Part shown: piece by piece, positions 16,257-24,786 of the stretch | Numbering within the stretch: position 1 is the stretch's first letter | How the letters are laid out: each line of letters begins with the position of its first letter | Assembly (NCBI GenBank): GCA_017414565.1 | Contig: JAFQLP010000150.1 | Span: 1 to 36,701, forward strand | Direction of reading: 5' to 3' | DNA from: Lentisphaeria bacterium | GTDB lineage: Bacteria; Verrucomicrobiota; Lentisphaeria; Victivallales; Victivallaceae | Length of the DNA: 36,701 nucleotides | Position numbers and translations under genes: made by a program | Notes under the pieces: generated by a model | What the model saw: only the letters and a program-made list of their open reading frames with translations | Database searches by the model: none | Told to the model about the DNA's origin: nothing

Positions 16257-18002
16257 ATGAACCTTTTTCAACATTCCACAAACCGTTTCATCCTCCCGCC
16301 GGGCGAGGTGAATGAAGTCGGCCTGATCGCGTTCCGGCGGATGGCGGCCCGGGCCCTGCTGGCAATGACCGGCGGGCTCCTGCTGGCCCTGGCTCTGCCG
16401 CCGTGCGGCCTGTGGTTTCTTGCCCCGTTTTCGCTGACTCTGCCGGTGCTGGCGTGCTGGCGGCGGAAATGGCCGACCGGCTTTCTGCTGGGCTGGCTGT
16501 GGGGACTGGGATGGGGGTTGCCCGGTTATTGGTTTCTGCGCGAAATCGACCCGGCGGTCCCCTGGCTGCTCGCGCCGGTCACGGCCTTGTGGCCCGGTGT
16601 CTGGGGGGCGATGCTGCCGGGATTGCTGCGCAGTGCCGGTTATCCGGCAGAGATCCGGCTGCAGGGGGCGGCGGAAATGGCTTCGTACCGGCCCGCGCCC
16701 TGGCGGCTGTGGCTGATCGCGGCGGCGGCGGCCGGATGGTGGGTGGTACTGGAGTACACCCGTTCCACCATGCTGCCGTGGAACAATCTTTCGACCCCGA
16801 TGTGGCGTTTCCCCGTCATTTTGCGTATCGCCTCGGCTGCCGGTCAGTACGGGATCGGTTTTTCGCTGGGCTTTGCCGGTATCCTGACGGCTCTGTGTCT
16901 TTTGTTCCGGGGCAATGGCTCCTTCCGCTGGCGGCCCTGGCTGATGGCCCCGGTCCCGCTGCTGGCCCTGCTGGCACTGGCAACGATCTGCCGACCGGCG
17001 ACCGGCCCGGCGACCGGCCCCGCCGCCGCCCGCACCTTCCGGATCGCGGCAATCCAGGGGGATATCTCCCAGCGGCGCAATGCCGACCGCGATCAGGCGG
17101 CGGAGGCACTGGATATCTATCTGGAATTGACCCGGCAGGCGTTGCGGCAGGACCCGCCGCCGGATCTGATCATCTGGCCGGAAACCGCCGTGCCGTATGC
17201 CTACCGGGGGGATCACCCGGTTTGCGCCCGTTACCGCCGGGAACTCCGGGAACTGACCGGGAACGGCACCCCGATGCTGATCGGTACCATTGATTTCCTG
17301 CCGCTGGACCCGTTGAAAACCAGTTGGGGCATCACCAACAGTGCCCTGCTGATCCGCCGCGGCGAACTGGCGGCCCGTTACGACAAAAACCACCGGGTCC
17401 CCTACGGCGAATACATCCCGTTCCGCTCCTGGTTGCCGGATTGGCTGGTCCGGCAGATCGACATGAACCGCGACCTGACGCCGGGCCGGAGTCTGCAACC
17501 GGTGGAGATCCTGCCGGGTGTACGGGCCGGTATCGCCATCTGTTTTGAAAGCGTTTTTCCGGAAATTGCCCGGGCGGAAGCGCGCCGCGGCGCGAATCTG
17601 CTGGTGGTGATCTCCAACGACGCCTGGTATCCAACCAGTTCGGAACCGGAACAACATCTGGCCAATGCCGTTATGCGCTCGGTGGAGACCGGCCTGTTTT
17701 CGCTCCGTTGCGGCAACAATGGCGGGACACTGCTGATCGCCCCTGACGGTTCGCTCTCCCAGGTGGCCGAAGTGCCGGGCAACGGCGCACCGGAACTCCG
17801 CCGCGGCCGCGGTATCGGCAACTTCATCATTACCGTCCCGGACCGGCCGCCGATGACATGGCACACCCGCTTCGGCAACTGGTTCGTGGTGCTGACGGCA
17901 CTGCTGGCGGCCGCCGGATGGGGGCTGGCCGCATTCAGCCGGTATCAGGAACAGCGTCAACTGGCGGCCCTGCTCTGCCCCGCTGACTCAACAACACACT
18001 GA
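16257..18002 (+). CDS. lnt: Apolipoprotein N-acyltransferase (Lnt)
   Basis: A 581-residue inner-membrane enzyme that N-acylates the lipid-modified cysteine of lipoproteins, the last step of their maturation. The first 250 residues form several membrane helices (for example LLALALPPCGLWFLAPFSLTLPVLA and WLMAPVPLLALLALATI). The periplasmic carbon-nitrogen hydrolase domain follows. Its triad is intact: Glu at about 309 (IIWPETAVPY), Lys at about 377 (YDKNHRVPYGEYIPF) and Cys at about 429 (GIAICFESVFPE). NDAWYP and a final membrane helix (about 540-562) are also typical. A GGAAA site precedes the ATG. Two lipoproteins in this window (19636-20199 and 22195-22665) could be clients. Confidence 0.95.
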   Translation: MNLFQHSTNRFILPPGEVNEVGLIAFRRMAARALLAMTGGLLLALALPPCGLWFLAPFSLTLPVLACWRRKWPTGFLLGWLWGLGWGLPGYWFLREIDPAVPWLLAPVTALWPGVWGAMLPGLLRSAGYPAEIRLQGAAEMASYRPAPWRLWLIAAAAAGWWVVLEYTRSTMLPWNNLSTPMWRFPVILRIASAAGQYGIGFSLGFAGILTALCLLFRGNGSFRWRPWLMAPVPLLALLALATICRPATGPATGPAAARTFRIAAIQGDISQRRNADRDQAAEALDIYLELTRQALRQDPPPDLIIWPETAVPYAYRGDHPVCARYRRELRELTGNGTPMLIGTIDFLPLDPLKTSWGITNSALLIRRGELAARYDKNHRVPYGEYIPFRSWLPDWLVRQIDMNRDLTPGRSLQPVEILPGVRAGIAICFESVFPEIARAEARRGANLLVVISNDAWYPTSSEPEQHLANAVMRSVETGLFSLRCGNNGGTLLIAPDGSLSQVAEVPGNGAPELRRGRGIGNFIITVPDRPPMTWHTRFGNWFVVLTALLAAAGWGLAAFSRYQEQRQLAALLCPADSTTH

Positions 18003-18016
18003 AAGGTTTTCTGCTC

Positions 18017-18877
18017 ATGGATCTCAACAGCACCTGTTGGCAATGTGTCATGGCCCCCTTGACCGATACTGTCCGGCGCGCTCTGCCCGATGAACCCGGC
18101 CGCTCCCGGCTGTTCCGGCGGATGCTGGCCAATCTGGCAACGCTCGCTGATAATGCGTCCCCGCCGGAGGCCTCGGCGGTGATCCAGTGCGCGATCAAAG
18201 CGACCATCGGCGACCATGATTTCTACCGGGAGATCAAGGACCGCTCCACCGATCTGGGATTGTCCATGCTGCCGACCCTGCAGGAATTGGTGGACCGCTC
18301 CGACGATCCTTTTGAAACGGCGGTCCGGCTCGTGATCGGCGGCAACATCATCGACTACGGCTGCCATCCCGATTTTGATCTGAATACGGCGGAAACCCAG
18401 ATCCGCGGCGTATTGGATCTGCCGCTGGACAGGACCGCCCTGAACCGGGCCCGGCAATTGATGGAAAATGCCGGTTCGATCCTTTACATCCTCGACAATT
18501 GCGGCGAAGCGGTGCTGGACCGGCTGCTGGTGGAACGGTTTGCCGGTAAAATCACCATCGGGGTGCGCGGCGAAGCGATTTACAACGATGTGACCCGTTA
18601 CGATCTGATCCGGTCCCGCTATCCGCAACTGCCGGTCATCGACACCGGCGACTGCACCCCCGGGGTCGCCCTGCGCCGGGCCTCGGCGGCATTTCAGCAA
18701 ACCATGCGGCAGACCGATCTGGTGATCGCCAAAGGTCAGGGCAATTACGAGACTCTCGACCGTTACGACCGGCCGATCATCCATCTGCTGCGGATCAAAT
18801 GCCCGGTCATCGCCAATCTGCTCGGGGCTCCGCTCGGCGCGTTGCAAATACTGGTACGCAATGCGGAGGATCTTTAG
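18017..18877 (+). CDS. DUF89 (ARMT1-like / damage-control phosphatase) family protein
   Basis: A 286-residue protein of the DUF89 fold. Visible marks are the N-terminal CWQCVMAP, the metal-site block ILYILDNCGEAVLDRLL (Asp-Asn), GVRGEAIYNDVT, and KGQGNYETL near the end. Known members are metal-dependent phosphatases that remove phosphate from damaged or surplus sugar phosphates and related metabolites; the substrate here is unknown. The N-terminal Cys pair and size fit the prokaryotic subfamily. It starts 14 nt after lnt with an AAAGG site and overlaps the following protease start by 17 nt, so the three genes form one run without obvious metabolic connection. Confidence 0.85.
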   Translation: MDLNSTCWQCVMAPLTDTVRRALPDEPGRSRLFRRMLANLATLADNASPPEASAVIQCAIKATIGDHDFYREIKDRSTDLGLSMLPTLQELVDRSDDPFETAVRLVIGGNIIDYGCHPDFDLNTAETQIRGVLDLPLDRTALNRARQLMENAGSILYILDNCGEAVLDRLLVERFAGKITIGVRGEAIYNDVTRYDLIRSRYPQLPVIDTGDCTPGVALRRASAAFQQTMRQTDLVIAKGQGNYETLDRYDRPIIHLLRIKCPVIANLLGAPLGALQILVRNAEDL

Positions 18878-19769
18878 CATTGCCGCCGGGCTGCTGTTCG
18901 TTTTGACAGCAACGGCCCGCGATTTTTCGGTACTGACCCTGCTGACACCCGAAGGCCGCCCCGCCGGATGCGGTTTTTTCATACCGTTTGAGGATGGGGA
19001 ACGGCTCTTCACGGTGCGTCATCTGCTGGCTCCGGCCGATGCGGCACCGCCGGTGGCCCGCACGGTAAACGCCGCCATTGCCATCACCCCGGACCGGCTC
19101 GACCGCCGGGCGGACCGGATGTTGTTCCGGGGTCAGCGGCCCGCTGATTGCCGGTTGTTTCTGCCGACCCCGCCGCCGCCGGACGGCACGCCGGTGCGCA
19201 TTGTTTCCGCCGCCGGCAGCAAACCGGGGATCTGGCGGCACGATGGCACGGTACTGCTGACCGGGGGCAACCGGCTGGAGCCGGGGGAATCGGGTGCGCC
19301 GGTGATTCTGGCGGACGGACGGGTGATCGGAGCCGCGGTGGGACGGATCGGTCCGGCGACGGCCGTTGTACCGATCGGTCCGGCGGATTGGGAAACGGTC
19401 CGGCCGGACATATTGGCGGCGGAATTGCGGAAACTGGGCGGCCTGAAACGGCTGTTACGCGCTTTTGACCGGCTGCTGGCACCGGGAATGCCCCGGTTGC
19501 AGGTCCAATTTCTCCGGTTGGCATTGCCGCCCGCCCCGGAGCCGATGTATCACACGGCACTCGAAACGGACCGGCAACAACTCTGTCAGGCGATCCTGCG
19601 CCGGGCCGCCCGGTTGAATGATCCCCCTTTCGGGATCAGAGTTTATTGGGATTGTAGTTCCGGTAATTTTTCCGGGCGTATTTCTCCACGCCCCGCGCCG
19701 TCACTTCATCGATCGGGTAACGCACGGCCACCCACTCGGCCTCCTCATCCGCCAGCGGTTCCGGATTGA
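18861..19769 (+). CDS. Secreted trypsin-like serine protease homologue with an anomalous C-terminus
   Basis: A 302-residue frame with a signal peptide (MRRIFSIAAGLLFVLTATA, about 1-19). The next 240 residues resemble a divergent chymotrypsin-fold protease: AGCGFFIPF followed by FTVRHLL (candidate catalytic His), DCRLFLP (candidate Asp) and GESGAPVILADGRVIGAA (candidate Ser in a GxSGxP context). The triad assignment is by pattern only. From about residue 259 the frame runs antisense to the convergent lipoprotein gene and turns into a Pro/Arg-rich tail. Both other frames have stops at 19615-19621, next to a hairpin, so the real end may be there after a one-base shift. The N-terminus overlaps DUF89 by 17 nt. 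Substrate unknown. Confidence 0.62.
   Translation: MRRIFSIAAGLLFVLTATARDFSVLTLLTPEGRPAGCGFFIPFEDGERLFTVRHLLAPADAAPPVARTVNAAIAITPDRLDRRADRMLFRGQRPADCRLFLPTPPPPDGTPVRIVSAAGSKPGIWRHDGTVLLTGGNRLEPGESGAPVILADGRVIGAAVGRIGPATAVVPIGPADWETVRPDILAAELRKLGGLKRLLRAFDRLLAPGMPRLQVQFLRLALPPAPEPMYHTALETDRQQLCQAILRRAARLNDPPFGIRVYWDCSSGNFSGRISPRPAPSLHRSGNARPPTRPPHPPAVPD
19619..19638. other. Hairpin at the protease/lipoprotein convergence
   Basis: A 7-bp stem TGATCCC / GGGATCA with a 6-nt loop, overlapping the lipoprotein stop codon. There is no T-tract on either strand. It could be a weak bidirectional terminator or 3' stabiliser. Confidence 0.4.
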
Positions 19770-20199
19770 AACTGCCGATGTAATGGTTGTCAAGGAACAA
19801 CGCCACCTTTTCCTCGCTGAATTTGAGAGCCATCAAGGTCCAGATACGGCAGCCGGATTCGGTCAACCGCAGTTTCAGATCGTAACGGTCCGGCTGATCG
19901 ACCCGCTGTTCCAGCCGGACTTCCCGGATATGCTTGCTGCTCATCAACTGATTGGTATTGATCCAGATTTTTTTGCCGTCAAAGGTGGTGATCTCCTTTT
20001 CCAGTTCACCGGCCCGGGGATACCGGACCTCTTCAAAGAACGCGATCACATACTTCGGCGTATATTCTTCGCCAAAGATGTTCAACCCGGCACCCGCATC
20101 CTGACTGAAACTTTCCTGCAGGGCTTCTTCCAATATTTCGCACCCGCACACCCCCAGCATCAACGCCGCCATTGCCAAACCGATCACTGACCGTTTCAT
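19636..20199 (-). CDS. Predicted lipoprotein of unknown function
   Basis: A 187-residue protein with a lipoprotein signal: MKRSVIGLAMAALMLGVCGC, with the likely lipidated Cys at residue 20 (V-C-G-C box). The mature part is mixed alpha/beta with charged, aromatic strands such as YVIAFFEEVRYP, KIWINTNQLMSSKHIREVRLEQ, YDLKLRLTESG and KVALFLDNHYIGSFNP. I do not recognise a family; the later part is reminiscent of a substrate-handling or SecDF-P1-like fold, but this is only an impression. The second of two adjacent ATGs (20199) sits seven bases from a perfect AGGAGG. A good promoter lies at 20250-20278. The 3' end overlaps the protease frame by 134 nt on the opposite strand. Confidence 0.8.
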   Translation of the reverse strand: MKRSVIGLAMAALMLGVCGCEILEEALQESFSQDAGAGLNIFGEEYTPKYVIAFFEEVRYPRAGELEKEITTFDGKKIWINTNQLMSSKHIREVRLEQRVDQPDRYDLKLRLTESGCRIWTLMALKFSEEKVALFLDNHYIGSFNPEPLADEEAEWVAVRYPIDEVTARGVEKYARKNYRNYNPNKL

Positions 20200-20249
20200 C
20201 ATCCGACCTCCTTGAGCCCTACCGGCCCGCACATCTGTTTTTCCGTTTT

Positions 20250-20278
20250 ACTATATTCCGGTGTTGCTGAAATAGCAA
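20250..20278 (-). promoter_or_regulatory. Putative promoter of the 20199 lipoprotein gene
   Basis: On the minus strand, TTGCTA and TATAGT have a 17-bp spacer. The leader would be about 45 nt and contains AGGAGG. Confidence 0.65.
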
Positions 20279-20370
20279 ATTTTCTCCTCCGGGAATTTGG
20301 CGAAAATACCTTTTTGATGTATTGTATGGCAATATTCATTCCGGCTGTGCCGGTAAATCCATGGAGAAAC

Positions 20371-21231
20371 ATGCTGTCTTTCGAATCATTACAGAATTGC
20401 CGTTACACGGTGATCGGAGACCCGATCGGGCACACCCGGTCGCCCGCGCTCCAGAACGCCGCCTTTGAAGCGTTGGACATGGGCCGTCCCTACGGTATGC
20501 TGCATGTCCGTCCGGACGAACTGCCGCAGTTTGCCGATTGGGCCGCCCGGCATCTGGACGGCTTCAATCTGACATTGCCCCACAAAACCGCCATCCTGCC
20601 CATGCTGGCCACAGTGGAACCGGCGGCGGCGGCGGCGCGGAGCGTCAACACGGTCTGCTGCCGTGATGGCAGGCTTCACGGTTTTTCTACCGACGGTTGG
20701 GGACTGGAAATGGCATTGCGGGAATCGTTTGACCTGCCGCTGGCGGGGGCGCGCATTCTTTTTCTCGGGTGCGGCGGGGCGGTCCGGGCCACTGCCTTTC
20801 ACCTGGCGGCATCCGGGGCGGCGGCGATCCGGCTTCTGAACCGCACGGTCAGCAAAGCCGGAGAACTGGCGGCGGATCTGCGCCGGTTCGCGCCCGGGCT
20901 CACGGTTGACTGCGTGGCGGCGGACGATCTGCCGCTGGCGGCGGCATTCTGGCGGGATTCCACGGTGATCATCCAGGCGACCAGCGCGGAATTGCAGGGC
21001 ATGGCGGCCCCGGCCATGGAACTTCTGCCGGAATGCCCGGCCATTCCGTGTTTTGACATGGTCTATCCGCACTCTGAATTTGTCCGGCAGGCGCAAAACC
21101 ACGGACATCCGGCGGCGACCGGTGCATCCATGCTGCTCTATCAGGGGGCGAAATCCTTTGAAATCTGGACCGGCCGCCCGGCACCGGTCGAAACCATGCG
21201 TATTGCGCTTCAAGCGAGTTTGACATGCTGA
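20371..21231 (+). CDS. aroE: Shikimate dehydrogenase (AroE)
   Basis: A 286-residue NADPH-dependent enzyme that reduces 3-dehydroshikimate in aromatic amino acid synthesis. The shikimate site is intact: VIGDPIGHTRSPALQNAAF, NLTLPHK with the catalytic Lys at about residue 72, and STDGWG with the partner Asp at about 108. The cofactor domain has FLGCGGAVRA and LLNRTVSKA. TGASMLLYQGAKSFEIWTG near the end is typical. I chose the ATG at 20371, which has GGAG seven bases upstream; the longer frame upstream crosses an intergenic region. A weak TTGGCG/TATTGT pair at 20297-20325 is the only promoter candidate. The stop overlaps the prepilin peptidase start by seven bases. Confidence 0.95.
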   Translation: MLSFESLQNCRYTVIGDPIGHTRSPALQNAAFEALDMGRPYGMLHVRPDELPQFADWAARHLDGFNLTLPHKTAILPMLATVEPAAAAARSVNTVCCRDGRLHGFSTDGWGLEMALRESFDLPLAGARILFLGCGGAVRATAFHLAASGAAAIRLLNRTVSKAGELAADLRRFAPGLTVDCVAADDLPLAAAFWRDSTVIIQATSAELQGMAAPAMELLPECPAIPCFDMVYPHSEFVRQAQNHGHPAATGASMLLYQGAKSFEIWTGRPAPVETMRIALQASLTC

Positions 21232-22136
21232 ATCTGACATCTGTTCCCGGACTCACAGAAGACACCAGCAACTGGTGGATCCGGATGGCTGATTTTGAAG
21301 GCTGGTGGAGTTGGGGATTTTTCTGTTTCTGGGCATTTGTCTTCGGCGGCTGTATGGGCAGTTTTCTCAATGTCTGTGTGTTGCGCATCCCCCGCGGGGA
21401 ATCACTGCTCACGGCACCGTCGCACTGTCCGGTCTGCGGCACCAACATCCGCTGGTACGACAATCTGCCGATCCTCGGCTACCTGAATCTGCGCGGACGG
21501 TGCCGCGCCTGCCACACCCGCATCCACCCCCGTTACCTGATCATGGAGGTGGTGTGCGCCCTGCTCTTCACGGCGATCCTGATGAAGGCCGGCTGGAGCG
21601 GTCAACCGGCGGCGGTCCTGCTGCTTTATTACCCCATGGCATCGCTGGCGGTGACGACATTTCTGATCGACCTGCGCTGGCGGATCATTCCCGATGCCAC
21701 GACCTGGCCTGCCATGGCCGTCGGACTGCTTTTTGCCACGGTTTTTCCGGCGGCAAACGGCATGACCGAATGGTACGCATCCGGCCTGTACGCGCTGATC
21801 TCGCTGGTCATCGTGGGCGGCGGACTGGCCCTTTTTGCCATCATCGGCCGTCTGCTGGCCCGGCAGGAGGTATTCGGCTGGGGCGATGTCAAATTCATGA
21901 TGGCGGCGGCGGCACTGCTGGGATTGCCGGGGGCTTTGTTCACGCTGTTTGCCGGATCACTGGCCGGTTCCGCCTACGGGATCGCGCTGGCCTGCCGCCG
22001 GAGCGGCCGTCGCCGGTCATTGCATATTCCGTTCGGTCCGTTTCTGGCAGTCAGTGCGCTGTTGTGGATCTTTGCCGGGGAAAAACTGCTCCGGCTGTAT
22101 CTCTCACTGCTGCCCGATCCCGGTGCGGGCATGTAA
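21225..22136 (+). CDS. Type IV prepilin peptidase (PilD/GspO family)
   Basis: A 303-residue polytopic inner-membrane aspartic protease that removes prepilin leaders and may N-methylate the new N-terminus. After the first membrane helix comes GCMGSFLNVCVLRIPRG. The cytosolic zinc domain follows with two CxxC pairs (about 68/71 and 93/96: CPVC and CRAC). The catalytic Asp residues are at about 149 (TFLIDLRWRIIPD) and 221 (FGWGDVKFM, the GxGDxK motif). Both are intact, and the methylase-type zinc module is present, unlike in TadV. The ATG overlaps the aroE stop; an internal ATG (21285) would remove a polar stretch and is possible. The Flp-like prepilins at 12048-12464 are candidate substrates. 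No assembly ATPase is in the window. Confidence 0.93.
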   Translation: MLNLTSVPGLTEDTSNWWIRMADFEGWWSWGFFCFWAFVFGGCMGSFLNVCVLRIPRGESLLTAPSHCPVCGTNIRWYDNLPILGYLNLRGRCRACHTRIHPRYLIMEVVCALLFTAILMKAGWSGQPAAVLLLYYPMASLAVTTFLIDLRWRIIPDATTWPAMAVGLLFATVFPAANGMTEWYASGLYALISLVIVGGGLALFAIIGRLLARQEVFGWGDVKFMMAAAALLGLPGALFTLFAGSLAGSAYGIALACRRSGRRRSLHIPFGPFLAVSALLWIFAGEKLLRLYLSLLPDPGAGM

Positions 22137-22142
22137 CGCCGG

Positions 22143-22170
22143 TTGAAACGCGCACCGGCCATGATATATT
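22143..22170 (+). promoter_or_regulatory. Putative promoter of the 22195 lipoprotein gene
   Basis: TTGAAA and TATATT with a 16-bp spacer and an extended -10 TGA, starting seven bases after the prepilin peptidase stop. A GGAGG site follows before the ATG. Confidence 0.7.
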
Positions 22171-22194
22171 AACGGTATCAGGAGGATGATTTTT

Positions 22195-22665
22195 ATGAAA
22201 AACAAACATCTTTTTTCGCTGTTGATTGCCGCGTGGCTTTGCGGCGGCTGTGTTACGGAACCCCCGGCGGTACCGGACCCCGCGACTGATCCGCAGCTGG
22301 CCACCGGCATCGCCACCGGCAATGCCATGCTGGAAGCGTTCCGGACCGATGATGCGGCAGATTTTCTGGCGCAACTGCCGGAAAATTCCACCGCCCAGTT
22401 CGGAGAAAAAGAATTCAAGGCATCCCGCAAAAACATGATCGACACCATGGGGGAACTCAAATCCTATGAATTCCTGTGCTGTCTGGAAATGCCGCAACCG
22501 GCCGCCGTCAATGGCAAACAACCGCTGCTGCGGCCGCTGATCTGGAAGGTCCGCTTCCTGCGGAAAACGGTTTCCGGGCGTGACGTCTATCAGGAAATGC
22601 TCTTCCGGGCCGTGGTCGGTCAGCTCGACGGCAAACCCTATGTATTGAGTTTCGGATTTCTCTGA
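22195..22665 (+). CDS. Small predicted lipoprotein (SnoaL/DUF-like)
   Basis: A 156-residue protein with a lipoprotein signal: MKNKHLFSLLIAAWLCGGC, likely lipidated at Cys19. The rest has a helix (GNAMLEAFRTDDAADFLAQL), then FKASRKNMIDTMGELKSYEFLCCLEM, and ends in beta strands (WKVRFLRKTV, QEMLFRAVVGQLDGKPYVLSFGFL). The layout recalls NTF2/SnoaL-like or DUF3887-type small secreted domains, but no family is certain. GGAGG nine bases upstream selects the ATG at 22195 over one at 22186. The 3' end overlaps the convergent RNase R gene by 28 nt. Confidence 0.82.
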   Translation: MKNKHLFSLLIAAWLCGGCVTEPPAVPDPATDPQLATGIATGNAMLEAFRTDDAADFLAQLPENSTAQFGEKEFKASRKNMIDTMGELKSYEFLCCLEMPQPAAVNGKQPLLRPLIWKVRFLRKTVSGRDVYQEMLFRAVVGQLDGKPYVLSFGFL

Positions 22666-24635
22666 TCGCGGCGGTTTCTGACCGCACAGAATTCGGCGCT
22701 GTTCCGTACCGGATCGATCCCGGTCAACCGGAGCAGCACCGGATCGCCGCAGTTGTATCCGGCGGTATCGGCGATATCCAACTGCCGCCGCCGGAACCCG
22801 GATGACGGAGAATACCGCGGTTTCGGCACGAATCCGTGCATTCCCAGTTCCGGCAGATCCACCACCAGCCCGGCCGGGATGATCCGCACCACCAATCCCT
22901 GATAACATTTCTCCGGATCGCGTTCCTGACACTCCATCAGGTAACGCAATTTCAACCGGTCGCAGGCGGCAAAATACGCGCTGTCGTTGTTTTCCTCTTT
23001 CAGCGAACAGGAAACGGCCAGCCGGGCCATGGCTGACTGACCGCGGGTGCGTCGGTTCTGATCAAAATTCCACAACTGCTGATGAACGGTCAGATCCGTA
23101 TAACGGCGGATCGGACTGGTAAAATGGCAATAACCGGTTTTCCCCAATCCGTAGTGCAGTTCCGGCAATTCGCGGTAACGCGCATGGGGCATCGCCCGGA
23201 GCAGATACCCCAACAGCAGCGGGCGCAACGGTCCCTCCGGCAATCGGGCAATGAATACCAGCATGTTGCTGCGGTTCGTCAAATCGCCGGTGGCGATCCC
23301 GAAATCCGACTCCGCCATCGCGGAAAATTCTTCCAGTTTCTCCGGCGTCGGTTCTTCATGCACCCGGTACACCCCGGGAATCCCCAGCCGCTGCAGTTCC
23401 GCCCCGACCGCACTGTTGGCGGCCAGCATACATTCCTCCACGATCTGCTCCGCGGTCCGCGGCTCCCTGACCGATATGCCCCGTATTTGATCCGCATTCT
23501 CATCACAGATCAACCGCACCTCCGGCAATGCCAGATCAATGACTTTTTCGGCCGCCAAACGCCGTTGCCGCATCATGCCGGTGATCTGGGCCAGCAATTT
23601 CAATTTTTCGCAGGCTTCATCCGGCCAGCCGCCATTATCCCGCCCGTGTTCAAGAAATTGCTGTACCGCATCGTAATGGAGCCGGTGCCGCACCCGGATC
23701 GTGGTATGACAGCGGCGGCTCTCCAGAACCCGCCCGGTGGATCGCTCCACCTGCAAAATCACCGAATGTGCGGGACAATCCCCGCCTTCATGCAAACTGA
23801 TTTTGGAGGTCAGAGCCGCCGGCAGCATCGGCAATGTCCGCCCCGGCAAATAGGCCGTAAAGGCCCGTTCTGCCGCGGCCCGGTCAAATACGCTGCCATG
23901 GGGAACAAAGGCCGCCACATCGGCGATATGGACCCCGATCTCCCAGGTATTCCGATCATTGCCGGGGGCAATACTGACGGCATCATCGTAATCTTTTGCA
24001 TCGGCCGGATCGATGGTCATGCAGTAACGCCCGGTAAAATCCTCCCGCGGGACCGGTTCCGGCTCCAGCAGGGCGGCCGCGCGGTTTTCCTCTCCGGTAT
24101 AGGGCGGCGGCAGATCAAATTCCTGACAGACGGCATCCAGATCGCCGCGGATCGAACCGGCGGCACCGATGACCCCGGCGATACCGGCCCGGTTGCCGGC
24201 CGGATCACGCAACAGTTTGAAATGCACCCAATCGCCGATGCGCGCGCCTTTGCGCCCGCCGACCAACGGGAAATCCCCGCCCACGCGCCGGTTCAGCGGC
24301 CGCACCATGCCGCCCGGCAAAACTTCGCCCACGGCACTTTCGCGGGCGGCTTTCACAACAGCAACGACGGCACCGGCCGGGCCGGGATCGCCCCGCCGGG
24401 GCGGCAGGGGGCGGATCCGCACGGTATCGCCATCGAGGGCACCGCCCAGATATTTGACCGGAATGAACACATCGGGCATTTCCTGTTCCGTATCGACTTT
24501 GACAAAACCGAATCCGCCGCCGGCCATCTTCAAAACGCCGGTCCATTCCGCGCCGGTCAGTTCCGGTCCATTCAGCGTCTGCCGTTCCCGTCGCTCCCGC
24601 AACCGGCGGAGACGCTTTTTTTTCTCTTTTCTCAT
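22638..24635 (-). CDS. rnr: RNase R/RNase II-family 3'-5' exoribonuclease
   Basis: A 665-residue exoribonuclease of the RNR family. It opens with a very basic segment (RKEKKKRLRRLRERRER). A cold-shock domain (about 30-75, with GGGFGFVKVDT and DVFIPVKYL) and a second OB region follow. The catalytic RNB domain (about 195-525) has TIDPADAKDYDDAVS with the metal-binding Asp cluster, GVHIADVAAFV, RTLPMLP and HFTSPIRRYTDLTVHQQL. A C-terminal S1 domain (about 570-655) closes the protein. It is shorter than the E. coli enzyme because the N-terminal helix-turn-helix region is absent. RNase R degrades structured RNA and could work with the PcnB-like polymerase encoded here. Assignment to RNase R rather than RNase II rests on the basic tail and S1 layout. 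Confidence 0.88.
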   Translation of the reverse strand: MRKEKKKRLRRLRERRERQTLNGPELTGAEWTGVLKMAGGGFGFVKVDTEQEMPDVFIPVKYLGGALDGDTVRIRPLPPRRGDPGPAGAVVAVVKAARESAVGEVLPGGMVRPLNRRVGGDFPLVGGRKGARIGDWVHFKLLRDPAGNRAGIAGVIGAAGSIRGDLDAVCQEFDLPPPYTGEENRAAALLEPEPVPREDFTGRYCMTIDPADAKDYDDAVSIAPGNDRNTWEIGVHIADVAAFVPHGSVFDRAAAERAFTAYLPGRTLPMLPAALTSKISLHEGGDCPAHSVILQVERSTGRVLESRRCHTTIRVRHRLHYDAVQQFLEHGRDNGGWPDEACEKLKLLAQITGMMRQRRLAAEKVIDLALPEVRLICDENADQIRGISVREPRTAEQIVEECMLAANSAVGAELQRLGIPGVYRVHEEPTPEKLEEFSAMAESDFGIATGDLTNRSNMLVFIARLPEGPLRPLLLGYLLRAMPHARYRELPELHYGLGKTGYCHFTSPIRRYTDLTVHQQLWNFDQNRRTRGQSAMARLAVSCSLKEENNDSAYFAACDRLKLRYLMECQERDPEKCYQGLVVRIIPAGLVVDLPELGMHGFVPKPRYSPSSGFRRRQLDIADTAGYNCGDPVLLRLTGIDPVRNSAEFCAVRNRRDQRNPKLNT

Positions 24636-24689
24636 GAAATATCTCTCACCTGCACCTGCCCTGGCGGGACACGCCCGCTCTCCTGTGAA

Positions 24690-24717
24690 AATATATCCGG
24701 CACCGCGATGATTGCAA
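24690..24717 (-). promoter_or_regulatory. Putative promoter of rnr
   Basis: On the minus strand, TTGCAA and TATATT have a 16-bp spacer. The leader of about 48 nt contains a short GC-rich inverted repeat (GGCGGGA... with ...TCCCGCC) that could form a small hairpin. Confidence 0.6.
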
Positions 24718-24757
24718 GAGTGAAAATGGAAAAAGCGGAAAAACCATCTCTCTCTGC

Positions 24758-24786
24758 TTGCTATTCGGGCCGCGGCTTGTTATATT
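24758..24786 (+). promoter_or_regulatory. Putative promoter of wecE-ATP-grasp
   Basis: TTGCTA and TATATT with a 17-bp spacer and an extended -10 TGT. It is divergent from the rnr promoter, with the two -35 boxes about 40 bp apart. Confidence 0.7.

Noticed and set aside
16170-17960. A 596-codon open frame on the minus strand
   Set aside because: It is antisense to lnt, whose catalytic triad is intact. Its Gln/Arg/Pro-rich composition is that of a shadow.
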